Shown here: one piece after another, positions 1 to 9,955 of the stretch | Layout: each line of letters starts with the position of its first letter | Position numbering within the stretch: position 1 is the stretch's first letter | Source of the DNA: Clostridium bovifaecis | GTDB lineage: Bacteria > Bacillota > Clostridia > Clostridiales > Clostridiaceae | Assembly (NCBI GenBank): GCA_009738435.1 | Contig: CP046522.1 | Location: forward strand, 1,085,249-1,149,248 | Direction: 5' to 3' | DNA length: 64,000 bases | Notes under the pieces: model-generated | What the model was told of the DNA's origin: nothing | Database searches by the model: none | What the model saw: only the letters and a program-made list of their open reading frames with translations | Translations under genes and position numbers: made by a program

Positions 1-934
1 TGTAGCCGTTGGCAAGCCAATGCATGAAAAGCTTCTTAAAGTTGGTTATAGAGGAAGTGACGTATATGCACTTATTATTAACTCTGCTAATATTGCATTA
101 CTTATTCCGCCAAGTGTTGTAATGATTATGTATGCTGTTATGACTGGTGTATCTGTAGGAGAATTATTTATAGCGGGTGTAGGTCCTGGTTTGCTGGTTT
201 TATTTTTCTTTAGTATCTATAATTATTTCGATGCTAAGCGTAAGAACATACCAGTTATGGCAAAGTCAACTTGGTCAGAAAAATTAGCTATTACTAAGAA
301 AGCATTACTACCTCTAGGGTTCCCAGCTATTATAGTTGGAGGTATTTATCTAGGATTGTTTAGCCCTACTGAGGCTGCTGCTGCTTCAGTTTTGTATGCT
401 GCTATTCTTGAGTTGTTTGTATATAAATCTATCACTTTTAAGGACATTCCTAAAATCGCTTTATCATCAGGTATGGTTACTGCAGTTGTATTTATACTAG
501 TTGCTGCAGGCATGGGATTTGCTTGGATAATTTCTTTAGCAAGAATACCACAATTAATTACTTCAACTCTACTTGGACCTAATCCATCTGCTTATACCGT
601 ATTATGGGTGGTTACTGCGGCCTTCTTTATAGGATGTATGTTCTGTGACCAATTAGTAGTAATCATAATATTAGCTCCAATTTTCGCTGGACCTGCAATA
701 GCCGCTGGTATTGACCCAATTCATCTAGGAATTGTAATTACCCTACAAGCTGCAATTGGCTCTGCAACTCCACCTTTTGGGTGTAATATATTCACCGCTG
801 CTGCTGTTTTCAAAAGACCATATTTGGAGATTATTAGGAATACGGCACCATACTTTGTTATGTACGCTGCAATTTCAGCAATAATGATCTACTTCCCACA
901 GATTGCTTTGGTAACAAGAAATTTGTTGTATTAA
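1..934 (+). CDS. dctM: TRAP transporter large permease DctM, 5'-truncated by window edge
   Basis: This is the C-terminal ~310 residues of the large (12-TM class) membrane subunit of a tripartite ATP-independent periplasmic transporter, which imports an organic acid or zwitterion using the ion gradient. The reading frame is open from base 2 with no start, so the gene begins outside the window. Family hallmarks are the hydrophobic segment with IPPSVVMIMY, the LFSPTEAAAASVLYA stretch and the GSATPPFGCNIFTAAAV loop near the C-terminus. It ends 17 bases before the binding-protein gene, so both are in one operon; the small DctQ subunit is presumably upstream. The substrate cannot be read from the permease itself. 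The family call is secure. Confidence 0.93.
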   Translation, partial: VAVGKPMHEKLLKVGYRGSDVYALIINSANIALLIPPSVVMIMYAVMTGVSVGELFIAGVGPGLLVLFFFSIYNYFDAKRKNIPVMAKSTWSEKLAITKKALLPLGFPAIIVGGIYLGLFSPTEAAAASVLYAAILELFVYKSITFKDIPKIALSSGMVTAVVFILVAAGMGFAWIISLARIPQLITSTLLGPNPSAYTVLWVVTAAFFIGCMFCDQLVVIIILAPIFAGPAIAAGIDPIHLGIVITLQAAIGSATPPFGCNIFTAAAVFKRPYLEIIRNTAPYFVMYAAISAIMIYFPQIALVTRNLLY

Positions 935-951
935 ACTAGGGGGGAATAACA

Positions 952-2006
952 GTGAAAAAGCGATTATTAACTTTAATTAGTTGTGCAATACTGAGTTTAG
1001 GAATCTTGTCAGGGTGCTCATCAGCTGACATAAATACTAGCGCGGGAGAGACTAAAACCTGGAGAATTGGGCATGAAGAGGTAGCTGGGGGAGTTCAAGA
1101 CCAATATGCAATGGAATTTAAAAGGCTTGTTGAAGAGAGAAGTAATGGGAAAATTGAGGTAGAAGTATATAGAGCGAACGAAATTGGCAGTGCTACTGAT
1201 TATCTAGAGTTTGTACAAGGAGGGCTTTTAAATTTTGCATTAGTCAATCCAGGTAGTAGTGGTACTACAGTGCCTGAAAATAATATATTCTATAATCACT
1301 TTTTATTACCTGAAGATGATAGGGATGTGCAAGAATTTTTAAAGACAAGCGAATCAATAAAGTTGCTAAATGAAATCAATGAAGAAAATGAAATGAAAGT
1401 TCTCGATTGGTTTTATCAAGGATATAATGCATGGACTGCAAATAACGAAATAAGAAAGCCAGCAGATTTTAAAGGAGTAAGTATAAGAACCATGCAATCA
1501 CCTCTTATTGTGGCAAGCTATTCAGCTTACGGAGCCAATCCGACGCCAATGCCTTATATGGAAGTTTATAGCGGACTTCAACTGAAACAGATAGATGCTC
1601 AAGTTAATCCAATTTTTGCAATCCAAGAGATGGGCTTTTATGAAGTTCAAAAATACTTAATTCAAGCAAAACAAGATGGATTCATTTCTGGAATGATAGC
1701 AAATAAGGACTATTATGACAAACTAAGTTCACAAGAGAGGGAAATGTTGAAACAGATAATCGAAGAATTGAATAAGTTTATTTATGATGTAGAAATAGAA
1801 CTTAATGAAAAAGATTAGAATTGATCAGAGAAAATAGTGACATAAAGATAATTGAATTAACATCAGAGGAAAGAGAAGAGTTTAAAAAGGCAAGTGCAGC
1901 TGCTAGAGAGGTATACAGAAAATCAGTTGGTGATAGAGGAAATAAAATATTAGATGGTTTTGAAGCTGAAATAGCAGTACTTGAGAGCAAGAAGAAAAAT
2001 AAATAG
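952..2006 (+). pseudogene. dctP: TRAP transporter substrate-binding lipoprotein DctP, frameshifted
   Basis: The GTG start at 952 follows a strong AGGGGGGAA site. The N-terminus is a lipoprotein signal with lipobox LSGCSS, and the body is a DctP-type ligand binder (WRIGHEE near the mature N-terminus, MQSPLIVASYSAYGANPTPMPY in the middle). The first frame stops at 1818. The missing C-terminal ~65 residues (IRENSDIKIIELTSEER onward) continue in another frame from about 1809 to 2006. Restoring one A in the AAAAA run at 1808-1812 joins the halves into about 350 residues, the usual family length. Either the gene is broken or the base call is wrong. It sits with dctM and just ahead of two hydrolase genes. 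Confidence 0.85.
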
Positions 2007-2072
2007 TAAAAGCTTTTTAATTTAATTTACTTAAATTTTAAATAAACTGAAAATATAAAGGAGGAGATTTCA

Positions 2073-3242
2073 ATGTTTAGTTTTGACAAAAATGAGTATC
2101 TACAAAGATTGCAAAATGTAAAAGCAAAGATGGCAGAAAGAGGGTTAGATGTACTATTAATAACAGATCCAGCTAATATAGCTTATATATCTGGATATAA
2201 TTCATGGTCATTTTATGTTCATCAAATGTTAGTAGTCATGATAGATGAAGAAGAACCAGTTTGGATAGGACGTTTTATGGATGCTATAAGTGCTAGAAAG
2301 ACTTGCTGGCTAAAACATGAAAACATTGTTGGGTACAGCGATAATTATGTTCAAAGCGATGTAAGACATCCTATGGATTTTGTAGCAGAAGAACTCATAA
2401 AAAGAGGAAAAGGAAATAAAGCTATTGCAGTAGAAATGGACAACTATTACTTTACAGCACAATGTTTTGCAAGCCTTACAAAAGGATTGCCTAACTGCAA
2501 ATTTACTGATGCAAAGGGATTAGTTAACTGGGTAAGAGTTATTAAATCAGAAAATGAAATAGCACTTATGGAACGTGCAGCAAGAATTATGGAAAAAGGA
2601 ATGCAAGATGCTATTAATAAATGTAATGTTGGTGTAAGAGAATGCGACCTTGCAGCAGAAATATATCGTTCATTTATAACTGGAACTGAGGAATTTGGAG
2701 GAGATTATGCTTCTATAGTACCTCTAATGCCATCAGGAGAAAATACTGGCGCATGCCACCTTACTTGGACAGATAGAAAATATCAAGAGGGTGAAACAGT
2801 GGTACTTGAACTTGCGGGCTGTCATCAAAGATACCATTCTCCAATGGCAAGAACAATATTCTTAGGAACACCAACACAAAAATTAGCAGACACTGCTGAG
2901 ATTACTGTAGAAGGATTAAATAAGGTTTTAGATTTCATTAAGCCTGGAGTAACTGCTGAAGAGGTAGAAGCAGTTTGGAGTGATAATTTGAAAAAATACG
3001 GACTATTTAAGGAGTCTAGAATTGGATACTCTACAGGGCTCAACTACCCACCAGATTGGGGCGAGCACACAATTAGCGTTAGACCGGGAGACAAGACTGT
3101 ACTCCAGCCAAATATGACACTTCATATAATACCTGGTATGTATTTTGAAAACTATGGTGTGGAAATAAGTGAAGCAATTAGAGTAACTGAAAATGGTTGT
3201 AAGACTTTAGCTAATTTCGAAAGAAAGTTATTCGTAAAATAG
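2073..3242 (+). CDS. M24 (creatinase/aminopeptidase P fold) hydrolase, ectoine hydrolase-like
   Basis: A 389-residue pita-bread hydrolase with an N-terminal creatinase-type domain (residues ~10-150) and a C-terminal M24 domain. Seen directly: the usual metal-ligand stations of aminopeptidase P are not conserved. The first Asp pair is replaced by VLELAGCHQRYHSPMARTIF, and the His station reads GYSTGLNYPPDWGEH. These sequences recall ectoine hydrolase (DoeA/EutD), a family member that opens the ectoine ring, although creatinases and other amidinohydrolase-like enzymes are related. The gene lies 66 bases after the TRAP binding protein and before an M20 deacylase. Import, hydrolysis and deacylation of an ectoine-like or N-acylated compound is therefore an attractive inference. 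M24 family is certain; the substrate is not. Confidence 0.8.
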   Translation: MFSFDKNEYLQRLQNVKAKMAERGLDVLLITDPANIAYISGYNSWSFYVHQMLVVMIDEEEPVWIGRFMDAISARKTCWLKHENIVGYSDNYVQSDVRHPMDFVAEELIKRGKGNKAIAVEMDNYYFTAQCFASLTKGLPNCKFTDAKGLVNWVRVIKSENEIALMERAARIMEKGMQDAINKCNVGVRECDLAAEIYRSFITGTEEFGGDYASIVPLMPSGENTGACHLTWTDRKYQEGETVVLELAGCHQRYHSPMARTIFLGTPTQKLADTAEITVEGLNKVLDFIKPGVTAEEVEAVWSDNLKKYGLFKESRIGYSTGLNYPPDWGEHTISVRPGDKTVLQPNMTLHIIPGMYFENYGVEISEAIRVTENGCKTLANFERKLFVK

Positions 3243-3269
3243 GTATTTAAGCATATAAAGAAGACAGGA

Positions 3270-3314
3270 AGATAGGGAGGTTTGTGTAAAAATAAATCTG
3301 CCTATCTCTTTTTA
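3270..3314 (+). terminator. Rho-independent terminator after the M24 hydrolase gene
   Basis: AGATAGGGAGGTTT (3270-3283) pairs with AAATCTGCCTATCT (3294-3307), with one mismatch and one G-T pair, and is followed by CTTTTTA. It separates the TRAP/M24 operon from the M20 gene. Confidence 0.75.
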
Positions 3315-3477
3315 GTGAAAGTTAATCTTAGTTTTTATATAACGAGTTGTATGCTGATATTCTATTTTTATGTTATTATGAAATAAATTAAGAAATTAAC
3401 TTTTTATAAAATGTTATGATAAGGTTTACAATGGCAATCATAGAACAAGTAAAAGAACAAGCTGGAGGAAATAAAGT

Positions 3478-4653
3478 ATGAACATTAAAGAAGAAATAGC
3501 ACAGTTAAAGAAAGAATTAATAAATCTAAGGAGGGAATTTCACAAGTATCCAGAACTAGGATTTCAAGAGTATAGAACATCAAAAATCATATCAAGTTAT
3601 CTAGAAGAGTGCGGATTAGAAGTAAAGGAGGGAATCGCTAAAACAGGAGTTACAGCACTACTAAAAGGAGGAGAACCAGGTCGTACAATACTTTTAAGGT
3701 CAGATATGGATGCGCTTCCAATAAGCGAGGAGAATGATATTCCATATAAGTCTGTTAATAAAGGGGTCATGCATGCGTGTGGACATGATGGGCATATGGC
3801 AATGCTTTTAATTGCAGCAAAGATACTGGCTAAACATAAGAAAGAGATAAAGGGAAATGTTAAATTTGCATTTCAGCCAAACGAAGAAGATGCTGGGGCT
3901 GAGATTATGATAAGTGAAGGAATATTGGAAAATCCTACTGTGGATGCTGCTTTAGGAATTCATTTGTGGTCGCCAATAGAAACAGGTAAGATAGGCATCG
4001 TTTCAGGTCCAATTATGGCTTCCAGTTATTATTTTAAACTAATTATTCACGGAAAAGGTGGACATGGTGGAGCACCGCACCTATCTATTAACCCTATTAA
4101 CTGTGCAATTAACATCATGCAAGCCGCTCAAAATATGCAAACAAACGAAATGGATGCTCTAAAACCTACGGTAATTACCTTCTGTAGAGTTAATTGTGGC
4201 TCTTCTCCAATCATCATTCCTGAAAAGATTGAAATTGAAGGTTCAATAAGATGTCTACATAATGGAACAGAAGAAGTGCAAAAGCGTTTTGAAGAAATAA
4301 TTAAAAATATATGCAATCTTCATAGAACTACTTATGACTTAGAATTCAAGTGCGGAAACATATTGCTAAACAATGATTATGAAATGACTGAGCTAGTGAA
4401 AAAGGCTGGAGCTGAGGTAGTAAAGAATAAAAATATTTTAGACTCTGAGATTAGTGTAATGCTAGGAGAAGATTTTGCTGAGTTTGCTGCAAGAGTACCA
4501 AGTGCATTCTACTTTATAGGGATAGCAAACAGAGATAAAGAAACAGATTTTCCACATCATCACCCGCATTTTAACATTGATGAAGATGCTTTATCAATTG
4601 GTGTAGAGATGCATATAAGAGCAGTACTAGAATATCTAAACAATAGAAAATAG
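3478..4653 (+). CDS. M20 family amidohydrolase (hippurate hydrolase / N-acyl amino acid deacylase type)
   Basis: A 391-residue di-metal amidohydrolase that removes an acyl group from an N-acyl amino acid or related compound. Visible motifs are RSDMDALP (residues 74-81), the metal site MHACGHDGH (98-106), the catalytic Glu pair QPNEED (133-138), the dimerisation domain opening at GKGGHGGAPH, and a C-terminal metal His in FPHHHPHF. GGAGG lies 8 bases before the ATG. A 16-codon frame beginning at 3431 ends by overlapping this start (GTATGA) and could be a coupled leader. The gene has its own leader after a terminator. The preceding TRAP/M24 genes suggest a shared pathway, perhaps deacetylation of an N-acetyl diamino acid released by the M24 enzyme. 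Confidence 0.88.
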   Translation: MNIKEEIAQLKKELINLRREFHKYPELGFQEYRTSKIISSYLEECGLEVKEGIAKTGVTALLKGGEPGRTILLRSDMDALPISEENDIPYKSVNKGVMHACGHDGHMAMLLIAAKILAKHKKEIKGNVKFAFQPNEEDAGAEIMISEGILENPTVDAALGIHLWSPIETGKIGIVSGPIMASSYYFKLIIHGKGGHGGAPHLSINPINCAINIMQAAQNMQTNEMDALKPTVITFCRVNCGSSPIIIPEKIEIEGSIRCLHNGTEEVQKRFEEIIKNICNLHRTTYDLEFKCGNILLNNDYEMTELVKKAGAEVVKNKNILDSEISVMLGEDFAEFAARVPSAFYFIGIANRDKETDFPHHHPHFNIDEDALSIGVEMHIRAVLEYLNNRK

Positions 4654-4661
4654 TTGTAGAT

Positions 4662-4700
4662 AAAAGGTATAACTTTTTATAAAGCTATACCTTTTTAGTT
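4662..4700 (+). terminator. Terminator after the M20 gene
   Basis: AAAAGGTATA (4662-4671) pairs with TATACCTTTT (4686-4695), with a further CTTT/AAAG inner pairing, then T-rich DNA. Confidence 0.75.
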
Positions 4701-4870
4701 TCCAATACAAGTAGTTTTACAGCGAGTATACCTTCTTCAATTTTCACATCAGGAAGATCTAAAAAATTTTGTAGTCTCATTGAAGCTGAATGAAGAGTAC
4801 ATAGAACTTCAGTATTGTCATTTTCAATAATTGCACCAACAACCTTTACTAAATTTTTTATACAGAACAC
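4685..4870 (-). pseudogene. Nudix (MutT/CTP pyrophosphohydrolase-like) remnant
   Basis: The 61-residue frame starts like a small MutT-type Nudix hydrolase (KVVGAIIENDNTEVLCTL, then LPDVKIEEG in place of the usual FPGGKIEEGE). It then jumps to a C-terminal-like piece (AVKLLVLETKKV). The Nudix box with its REUXEE core is missing, so the product cannot be an active pyrophosphohydrolase. It is convergent with the M20 gene and overlaps that terminator. It reads as the scar of an internal deletion. The match to Nudix rests on the short N-terminal motif only. Confidence 0.5.
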
Positions 4871-5159
4871 CTCATTATATAATTTACTACATATAGAACA
4901 ATTGCTAAGAAAGCTGGTGAAAATATTATAATTATTATTTTTAATTTATATATTTCGCAAAATTAATGGCTGTAACATGTATTAATATAGTTAAAATAAT
5001 GCTTTTTTTGAAAGTTTAACAGAAAAAAATAGAGGATTTTATCAAAAATACAGTATATATGTAATTTTGTGGAGTTGAATATATTTTTTTCAAATACTAT
5101 AATTAGAACATGAATATTTATGCAATTTAAATATAATTATGGTGCTTAAGGAGGAACCT

Positions 5160-6944
5160 ATGAATTTTAATTTAAGTGAAATTTTAAATGAAGCTAAATC
5201 TTTTTTAGATGTATTTTATAAGCTAACAGGGTTGTCTTCTATCATCGTAGATTTAAATGGAGTAGTATTACTAAGAAATGGCAGTAATAATTTATGTGAT
5301 TTTTACAAAGAAAATTTAGTTTCAGATTTAGAATGCAATCGTAATGCCGAGTATATAGTTAATGGACTTTTAGGAGGGAAAGAATATATAGTACATGAGT
5401 GTAGTGAGGGCCTAGCTTTTATAGGAGTACCTATAAGAATTAATAATGAAATTATCGCAGCAGTTGTCTTAGGAGGGTTTTGGAAAGATAACAAGAAGAG
5501 TGAGGAACTTATAAATAAGGCTAGAAACTTAGGCTTTAGTGAAGAAGATTATAGTGACTTAATAAAAGAAATTCCTATAGTGAATGAGGAAAAGCTAAAA
5601 GGATTAATAAACTTTCTAGTGCAGGTGTCCACAATGTTTGAGAAAAAAGTTGTAGAAAATAGAGGCGTATATAAAGAGTGGAATATAAGCATGACAAATA
5701 GAGAAAAGCTTATTTGCGACATTAATTCATTACTAAATTCAGCTAGAGAACGTTCAGAGATTGGAGCTATTTATTTAATTGATTTGGATGATTTTTGTAA
5801 AGTAAATAGATCTTTAGGGTTTAGCAAGGGGGATAATTTATTAAAAGCTATATCTGAAAAGTTAATGCTGTGCTTTAGCGATGAGTGCAGGATTTATAGA
5901 TTTGGAGGAGATGAATTTTTATTATTAGAACCCTACATAGAGAATAAAGAAAGAAGTATAGTAAGAGGAAAAGAGATTGTTAACACATTTAATGATGAGT
6001 GGATTATTGATAATGAGAAAATAAATATAACTGCAAGCATAGGAATTAAAGTTATAGATGAGCTTGATTCTAGCATAGATGATATCATAAGACATGCAAA
6101 TATAGCTGTTAATTATGCTAAGCATCGAGGAAAGAACAGATATAAAGTATTTGATAGAAGAAAATTCCATAAGGTTTTAAACAGAATAGAACTTGAAAGC
6201 GATTTAAAAGGATCAATAGAGAATAATGAGTTAGAACTTTACTATCAACCTCAGTTAAATCTAAAAACGGCTGGTATTGATAGTGTAGAAGCACTTTTAA
6301 GATGGAACCATCCGCATAGGGGAATTATATATCCAATGGAGTTTATACCTTTAGCAGAAGAGGTAGGACTTATAACAGAAATAGGGTTATGGGTACTTAA
6401 AGCTGCATGTAATCAGGTTAAAAGATGGAAAAGCCAAAATCTTGAGCTAAAGGTTGCTATCAATATCTCTCCTATACAGCTAAAAGATCCTAATTTTTAT
6501 TATGATATTGTAAATGTCTTATCTGAATTTCAAATTGATCCAAAGTATCTTGAGGTTGAAATAACTGAAAACATATTTATGGAATCAAAAGAGCCAATCA
6601 TAGATGTATTAGCAAAAATTAAAAAGCGTGGAATAACTATTTCTATAGATGATTTTGGAACCGGATATTCCTCGTTGAGTTATCTAAAAAAGCTGCCTAT
6701 CGATATTATTAAAATAGATAAGTCCTTTGTAGACGATATTAGCAATAAGGATGCAGATAAATCAATTGTTGGCGAAATAATAGGTATTGCTCATAAGTTA
6801 GGAATAGAGGTTGTCGCTGAAGGAGTAGAAAATCAAGGACAGTTGAATTTTCTGAAGGAGAAAGGATGTGATAAAGTTCAAGGGTATATTATTAGTAGAC
6901 CAATGCCTATATCAGAAATCAACGAGTATATAAAAGCTCAGTAA
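5160..6944 (+). CDS. PocR sensor - GGDEF - EAL cyclic-di-GMP signalling protein
   Basis: A 594-residue cytosolic protein: a PocR ligand-binding domain (residues ~5-165, with TGLSSIIVDLNGVVL and FIGVPIRINNEIIAAVVLGGFW), a diguanylate cyclase domain with intact GGDEF at 249-253, and a phosphodiesterase domain with EALLRW at 377-382 and DDFGTGYSSL from 497. Both catalytic signatures are intact, so it could make or degrade c-di-GMP. The RxxD product-inhibition site is not present before GGDEF. An upstream in-frame ATG at 5139 is rejected because AAGGAGG lies between it and the ATG at 5160. It is followed at 67 bases by a secreted beta-propeller gene and then a chemoreceptor. PocR domains are thought to bind small hydrocarbon derivatives, so a metabolite input is likely. 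Confidence 0.92.
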   Translation: MNFNLSEILNEAKSFLDVFYKLTGLSSIIVDLNGVVLLRNGSNNLCDFYKENLVSDLECNRNAEYIVNGLLGGKEYIVHECSEGLAFIGVPIRINNEIIAAVVLGGFWKDNKKSEELINKARNLGFSEEDYSDLIKEIPIVNEEKLKGLINFLVQVSTMFEKKVVENRGVYKEWNISMTNREKLICDINSLLNSARERSEIGAIYLIDLDDFCKVNRSLGFSKGDNLLKAISEKLMLCFSDECRIYRFGGDEFLLLEPYIENKERSIVRGKEIVNTFNDEWIIDNEKINITASIGIKVIDELDSSIDDIIRHANIAVNYAKHRGKNRYKVFDRRKFHKVLNRIELESDLKGSIENNELELYYQPQLNLKTAGIDSVEALLRWNHPHRGIIYPMEFIPLAEEVGLITEIGLWVLKAACNQVKRWKSQNLELKVAINISPIQLKDPNFYYDIVNVLSEFQIDPKYLEVEITENIFMESKEPIIDVLAKIKKRGITISIDDFGTGYSSLSYLKKLPIDIIKIDKSFVDDISNKDADKSIVGEIIGIAHKLGIEVVAEGVENQGQLNFLKEKGCDKVQGYIISRPMPISEINEYIKAQ

Positions 6945-7011
6945 AAAATTCTATTAAAAGTATAGAAAATTAAAAATTTATAGAAATAGATAAAGGAGGA
7001 TAAAATAACTT

Positions 7012-9924
7012 ATGAAAAAACTATTTAAGATGTATATCGCTTTTATATTTGTAATTCTTATAATGACTTTAGTAAAATTTGATGTTTATGCTGAGTTTTT
7101 CGAATCTGGACAAGTTGTAAATAGCCATAAGATATGGAATATTAAATTTAATAGTAGTGTTCAATTCGATAAGTTTACCCCAAATTATATCAAAGTAGTT
7201 GATAGCAGTGGAATATCTAAGAAAGTTACTCTTGAGATATCTTCAGATAAAAAATCTATAAAAGTAATCCCAGATTCAAATGGATATACTCCTGGAGAAA
7301 AATACACTTTAAAGATTACTAAAGGGCTAAAAAACGAAAGTAACAAGGATTTGAAAAAAGAGTTTTCTATGGATTTTTATATAGAGCAGGGCATAAATAA
7401 TGGAGCTTATTCTATTAATAATTTAAGAAATAGAGGTTTAGTTGTACAAGATGGAGATTGGATATATTACAGCAACCTTAATGATAATGGATATATATAC
7501 AAGATGAGAAAAGATAGCAGCATAAAACAGTTGGTCTATAGGGGTACTGGTGGAGCATCAAACCTTAGCATAGTTAATGATTATATCTATTTTGTAGAGG
7601 ATGATCCAGAGGTCGAAGAAGATGCTGAAAGAATTTGCAGGGTTAGGAAAGATGGTACAGGGAAAATAGAAATTATTTATAATAATATATCAGTTGCTAA
7701 TCACATGCAGGTATACGAAGACGACATATACTATTCAGATAGGTTTGGATTATATAAAGGAAGTATAAATGGAGGAGTTCCTAAAAGACTTCTCGATAAA
7801 GTAGAAAATAATTCAGATGAGGTTTTATTTACAGTTAAAGATGGATGGATATATTTTTGGGGCTCTAATTATATTACAGGAAAAAGAACTGGAATATATA
7901 AGATAAATACAGATGGAAGTGGAAAACAGTGTATAGTTAAAAACTATTCCACCGAAAACTTGTATGTTGATAATGTAAATATTGATGATGGATACATTTA
8001 TTATCTAGATACAATAGGAAGAGCTTATAAAATAGACTTTTATGGCAAGGATCTTCAGATGATAGGTTCATTAGATGATGCATCAAATATAAATGTATTT
8101 GATGGATATATATACTATTCTAGTGGGGAAAGTGTATATAAAATGAAAGCAGATGGAAGTGAAAAAGATCTAATAACAGACGAAGCTAACATCAATTATC
8201 CATATATAAACATAGTAGATGGACAACTATGGTACTATAATTCATACGAAGAGTTGAGTAAAGTATCCTTGAAGGATAAAGGAAATACTGAATCTTTAGA
8301 GGAAGGTAAAACCTTTTATATAAAAAATATAAATAACCCTTCTTCAAAGATTATTAACTATGCTTCCTCTGATATGAACAATGATGGAATAAAGGAAAAC
8401 ATAATTCTTACAGGGGATTATGAGAACCACAATTATACTAATTTAAAGCTACTTGTTCAAGATTCTATAAATGGAGAAATAATAAATTATAGTTCATTAA
8501 TAAATGCAGTTTGTGAAGATACAGGCAATACAATATCTCTAGGAGATTTTAATAATGATAAAATAGATGATATAAAATTAGATTTGCTTACCAATATGCA
8601 AAGGGGAATGCATTCCACATATATATATTCTTTCATTGATAAGGAACTAAAGAAAATATTTGATGAGGGAATGATACCAAGCACAGGTAAGGATTTTGAA
8701 TATGAACTTCTAAATAATGCTAATATTAAAATCTATGATGGAGTGAATGGATATTATTTAGTAGACTTGAGTAAAGATGATGCAGAGCATTATAATTATC
8801 TAAAGGATGTAGGGATAGAGCCTGGTCTTACGACTTATTATGAAGGAGAAGACTCAGACGGAGACGGAGCCTTAGAGCTGCATAGAAACATGTATTTAGT
8901 AGGAATATCTTATAGTGATTTCCTATGTAGTGTTAAAACTATATATAAATTCAATTCAAACACAGGAAGATGGGAATATAAGGATTTTGTAGTGGAAAGT
9001 GAGTTTTATCCTTATGAAAATTTAAAAGAAAGTAACTCCAATAAACAAGAAGACAGTACTGAATTTGTAGATAAATCAGCAGTTCAAGATTTAGTAGAAG
9101 AAGAGGGATACATTTATTATATTAAGAATTATTGGACAAATACTGGAGAAAATAGCTATTATCTAAGTGGCTCCTCTCTATATAAGACCAGCAAGGACCT
9201 GAAAGAAAATAGGGTTATTGCACAAAATCCATACTCAAAAATTCAAATGGATGATGGATGGATATATTATATAAGCATGTATGGGGTAAACTTGCATAGG
9301 GTTAAATTAGATGGAAGTTCTGATACTAATCTTAGCAGATATATTGTAAAGAGTTTTAGTATCTTTGGAGAGTGGATTTATTTTTGTGATAACATGAGCG
9401 GTATCTATAAGATGAAAAAAGATGGCAGCGACCTTACTCAATTAAGCTTTGATAAAGGAGAAGAAATAGCTGTATATGAAGATTGGATTTACTATATAAA
9501 TAGCAAGGATTGGACTTTGTATAGGATGAAAGTTGATGGAACATCAAGAGAAAGCTTAGGTGAAAATATCACCCATGGATTAGGGGTGAATAAAGACGGG
9601 CTATATTATTATGTAAGGCATAGAGAAGGGTCAAGCTTATATAGAATGAACCTTGATGGAACAGGTAGCAAACCTATTTCAGATTATGTTATTGGTAAAT
9701 ATGCAGTATATGGCGGTTTTATCTACTTTATAAACATGAATGATAATGCTATTTATAGAGTAAAGGTTGATGGAACCGAACTAGTAAAATTAAATGATGA
9801 GACAGCTGTAGATATAATAGGTGTATCAGGAGACCTTATTTACTATATATCAAGAGATAAAATGGATAATCAGCACACATATAGGATAAAGAAAGATGGA
9901 GGCGTATCTCAACTTGTAGATTAG
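7012..9924 (+). CDS. Secreted protein: Ig-like domain plus DUF5050-type beta-propeller repeats
   Basis: 970 residues with a signal peptide (cleavage probably after DVYA, ~residue 26) and an SbsA/Big-type Ig-like domain (~27-127). Long arrays of a repeat of the form DGWIYY-x-LYRMKxDG follow at ~135-430 and again ~700-970, matching DUF5050 (LRP1-like beta-propeller) proteins of clostridia. The centre (~440-650) holds Asp-rich [12 protein letters not shown] and [11 protein letters not shown] stretches that look like calcium-binding VCBS/EF-like loops. It probably works outside the cell in recognition or adhesion; no catalytic residues are recognisable. AGGAGG precedes the ATG. Position between a c-di-GMP protein and a chemoreceptor hints at a surface or motility role. 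Confidence 0.8.
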   Translation: MKKLFKMYIAFIFVILIMTLVKFDVYAEFFESGQVVNSHKIWNIKFNSSVQFDKFTPNYIKVVDSSGISKKVTLEISSDKKSIKVIPDSNGYTPGEKYTLKITKGLKNESNKDLKKEFSMDFYIEQGINNGAYSINNLRNRGLVVQDGDWIYYSNLNDNGYIYKMRKDSSIKQLVYRGTGGASNLSIVNDYIYFVEDDPEVEEDAERICRVRKDGTGKIEIIYNNISVANHMQVYEDDIYYSDRFGLYKGSINGGVPKRLLDKVENNSDEVLFTVKDGWIYFWGSNYITGKRTGIYKINTDGSGKQCIVKNYSTENLYVDNVNIDDGYIYYLDTIGRAYKIDFYGKDLQMIGSLDDASNINVFDGYIYYSSGESVYKMKADGSEKDLITDEANINYPYINIVDGQLWYYNSYEELSKVSLKDKGNTESLEEGKTFYIKNINNPSSKIINYASSDMNNDGIKENIILTGDYENHNYTNLKLLVQDSINGEIINYSSLINAVCEDTGNTISLGDFNNDKIDDIKLDLLTNMQRGMHSTYIYSFIDKELKKIFDEGMIPSTGKDFEYELLNNANIKIYDGVNGYYLVDLSKDDAEHYNYLKDVGIEPGLTTYYEGEDSDGDGALELHRNMYLVGISYSDFLCSVKTIYKFNSNTGRWEYKDFVVESEFYPYENLKESNSNKQEDSTEFVDKSAVQDLVEEEGYIYYIKNYWTNTGENSYYLSGSSLYKTSKDLKENRVIAQNPYSKIQMDDGWIYYISMYGVNLHRVKLDGSSDTNLSRYIVKSFSIFGEWIYFCDNMSGIYKMKKDGSDLTQLSFDKGEEIAVYEDWIYYINSKDWTLYRMKVDGTSRESLGENITHGLGVNKDGLYYYVRHREGSSLYRMNLDGTGSKPISDYVIGKYAVYGGFIYFINMNDNAIYRVKVDGTELVKLNDETAVDIIGVSGDLIYYISRDKMDNQHTYRIKKDGGVSQLVD

Positions 9925-9955
9925 CAGTGTAGATTTCCATATTAGGAGGCAGAAG

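Noticed and set aside
3431..3481. 16-codon frame ending in the M20 start codon
   Set aside because: Could be a leader for translational coupling, but the upstream ribosome site is weak; mentioned in the M20 entry, not listed as a gene.
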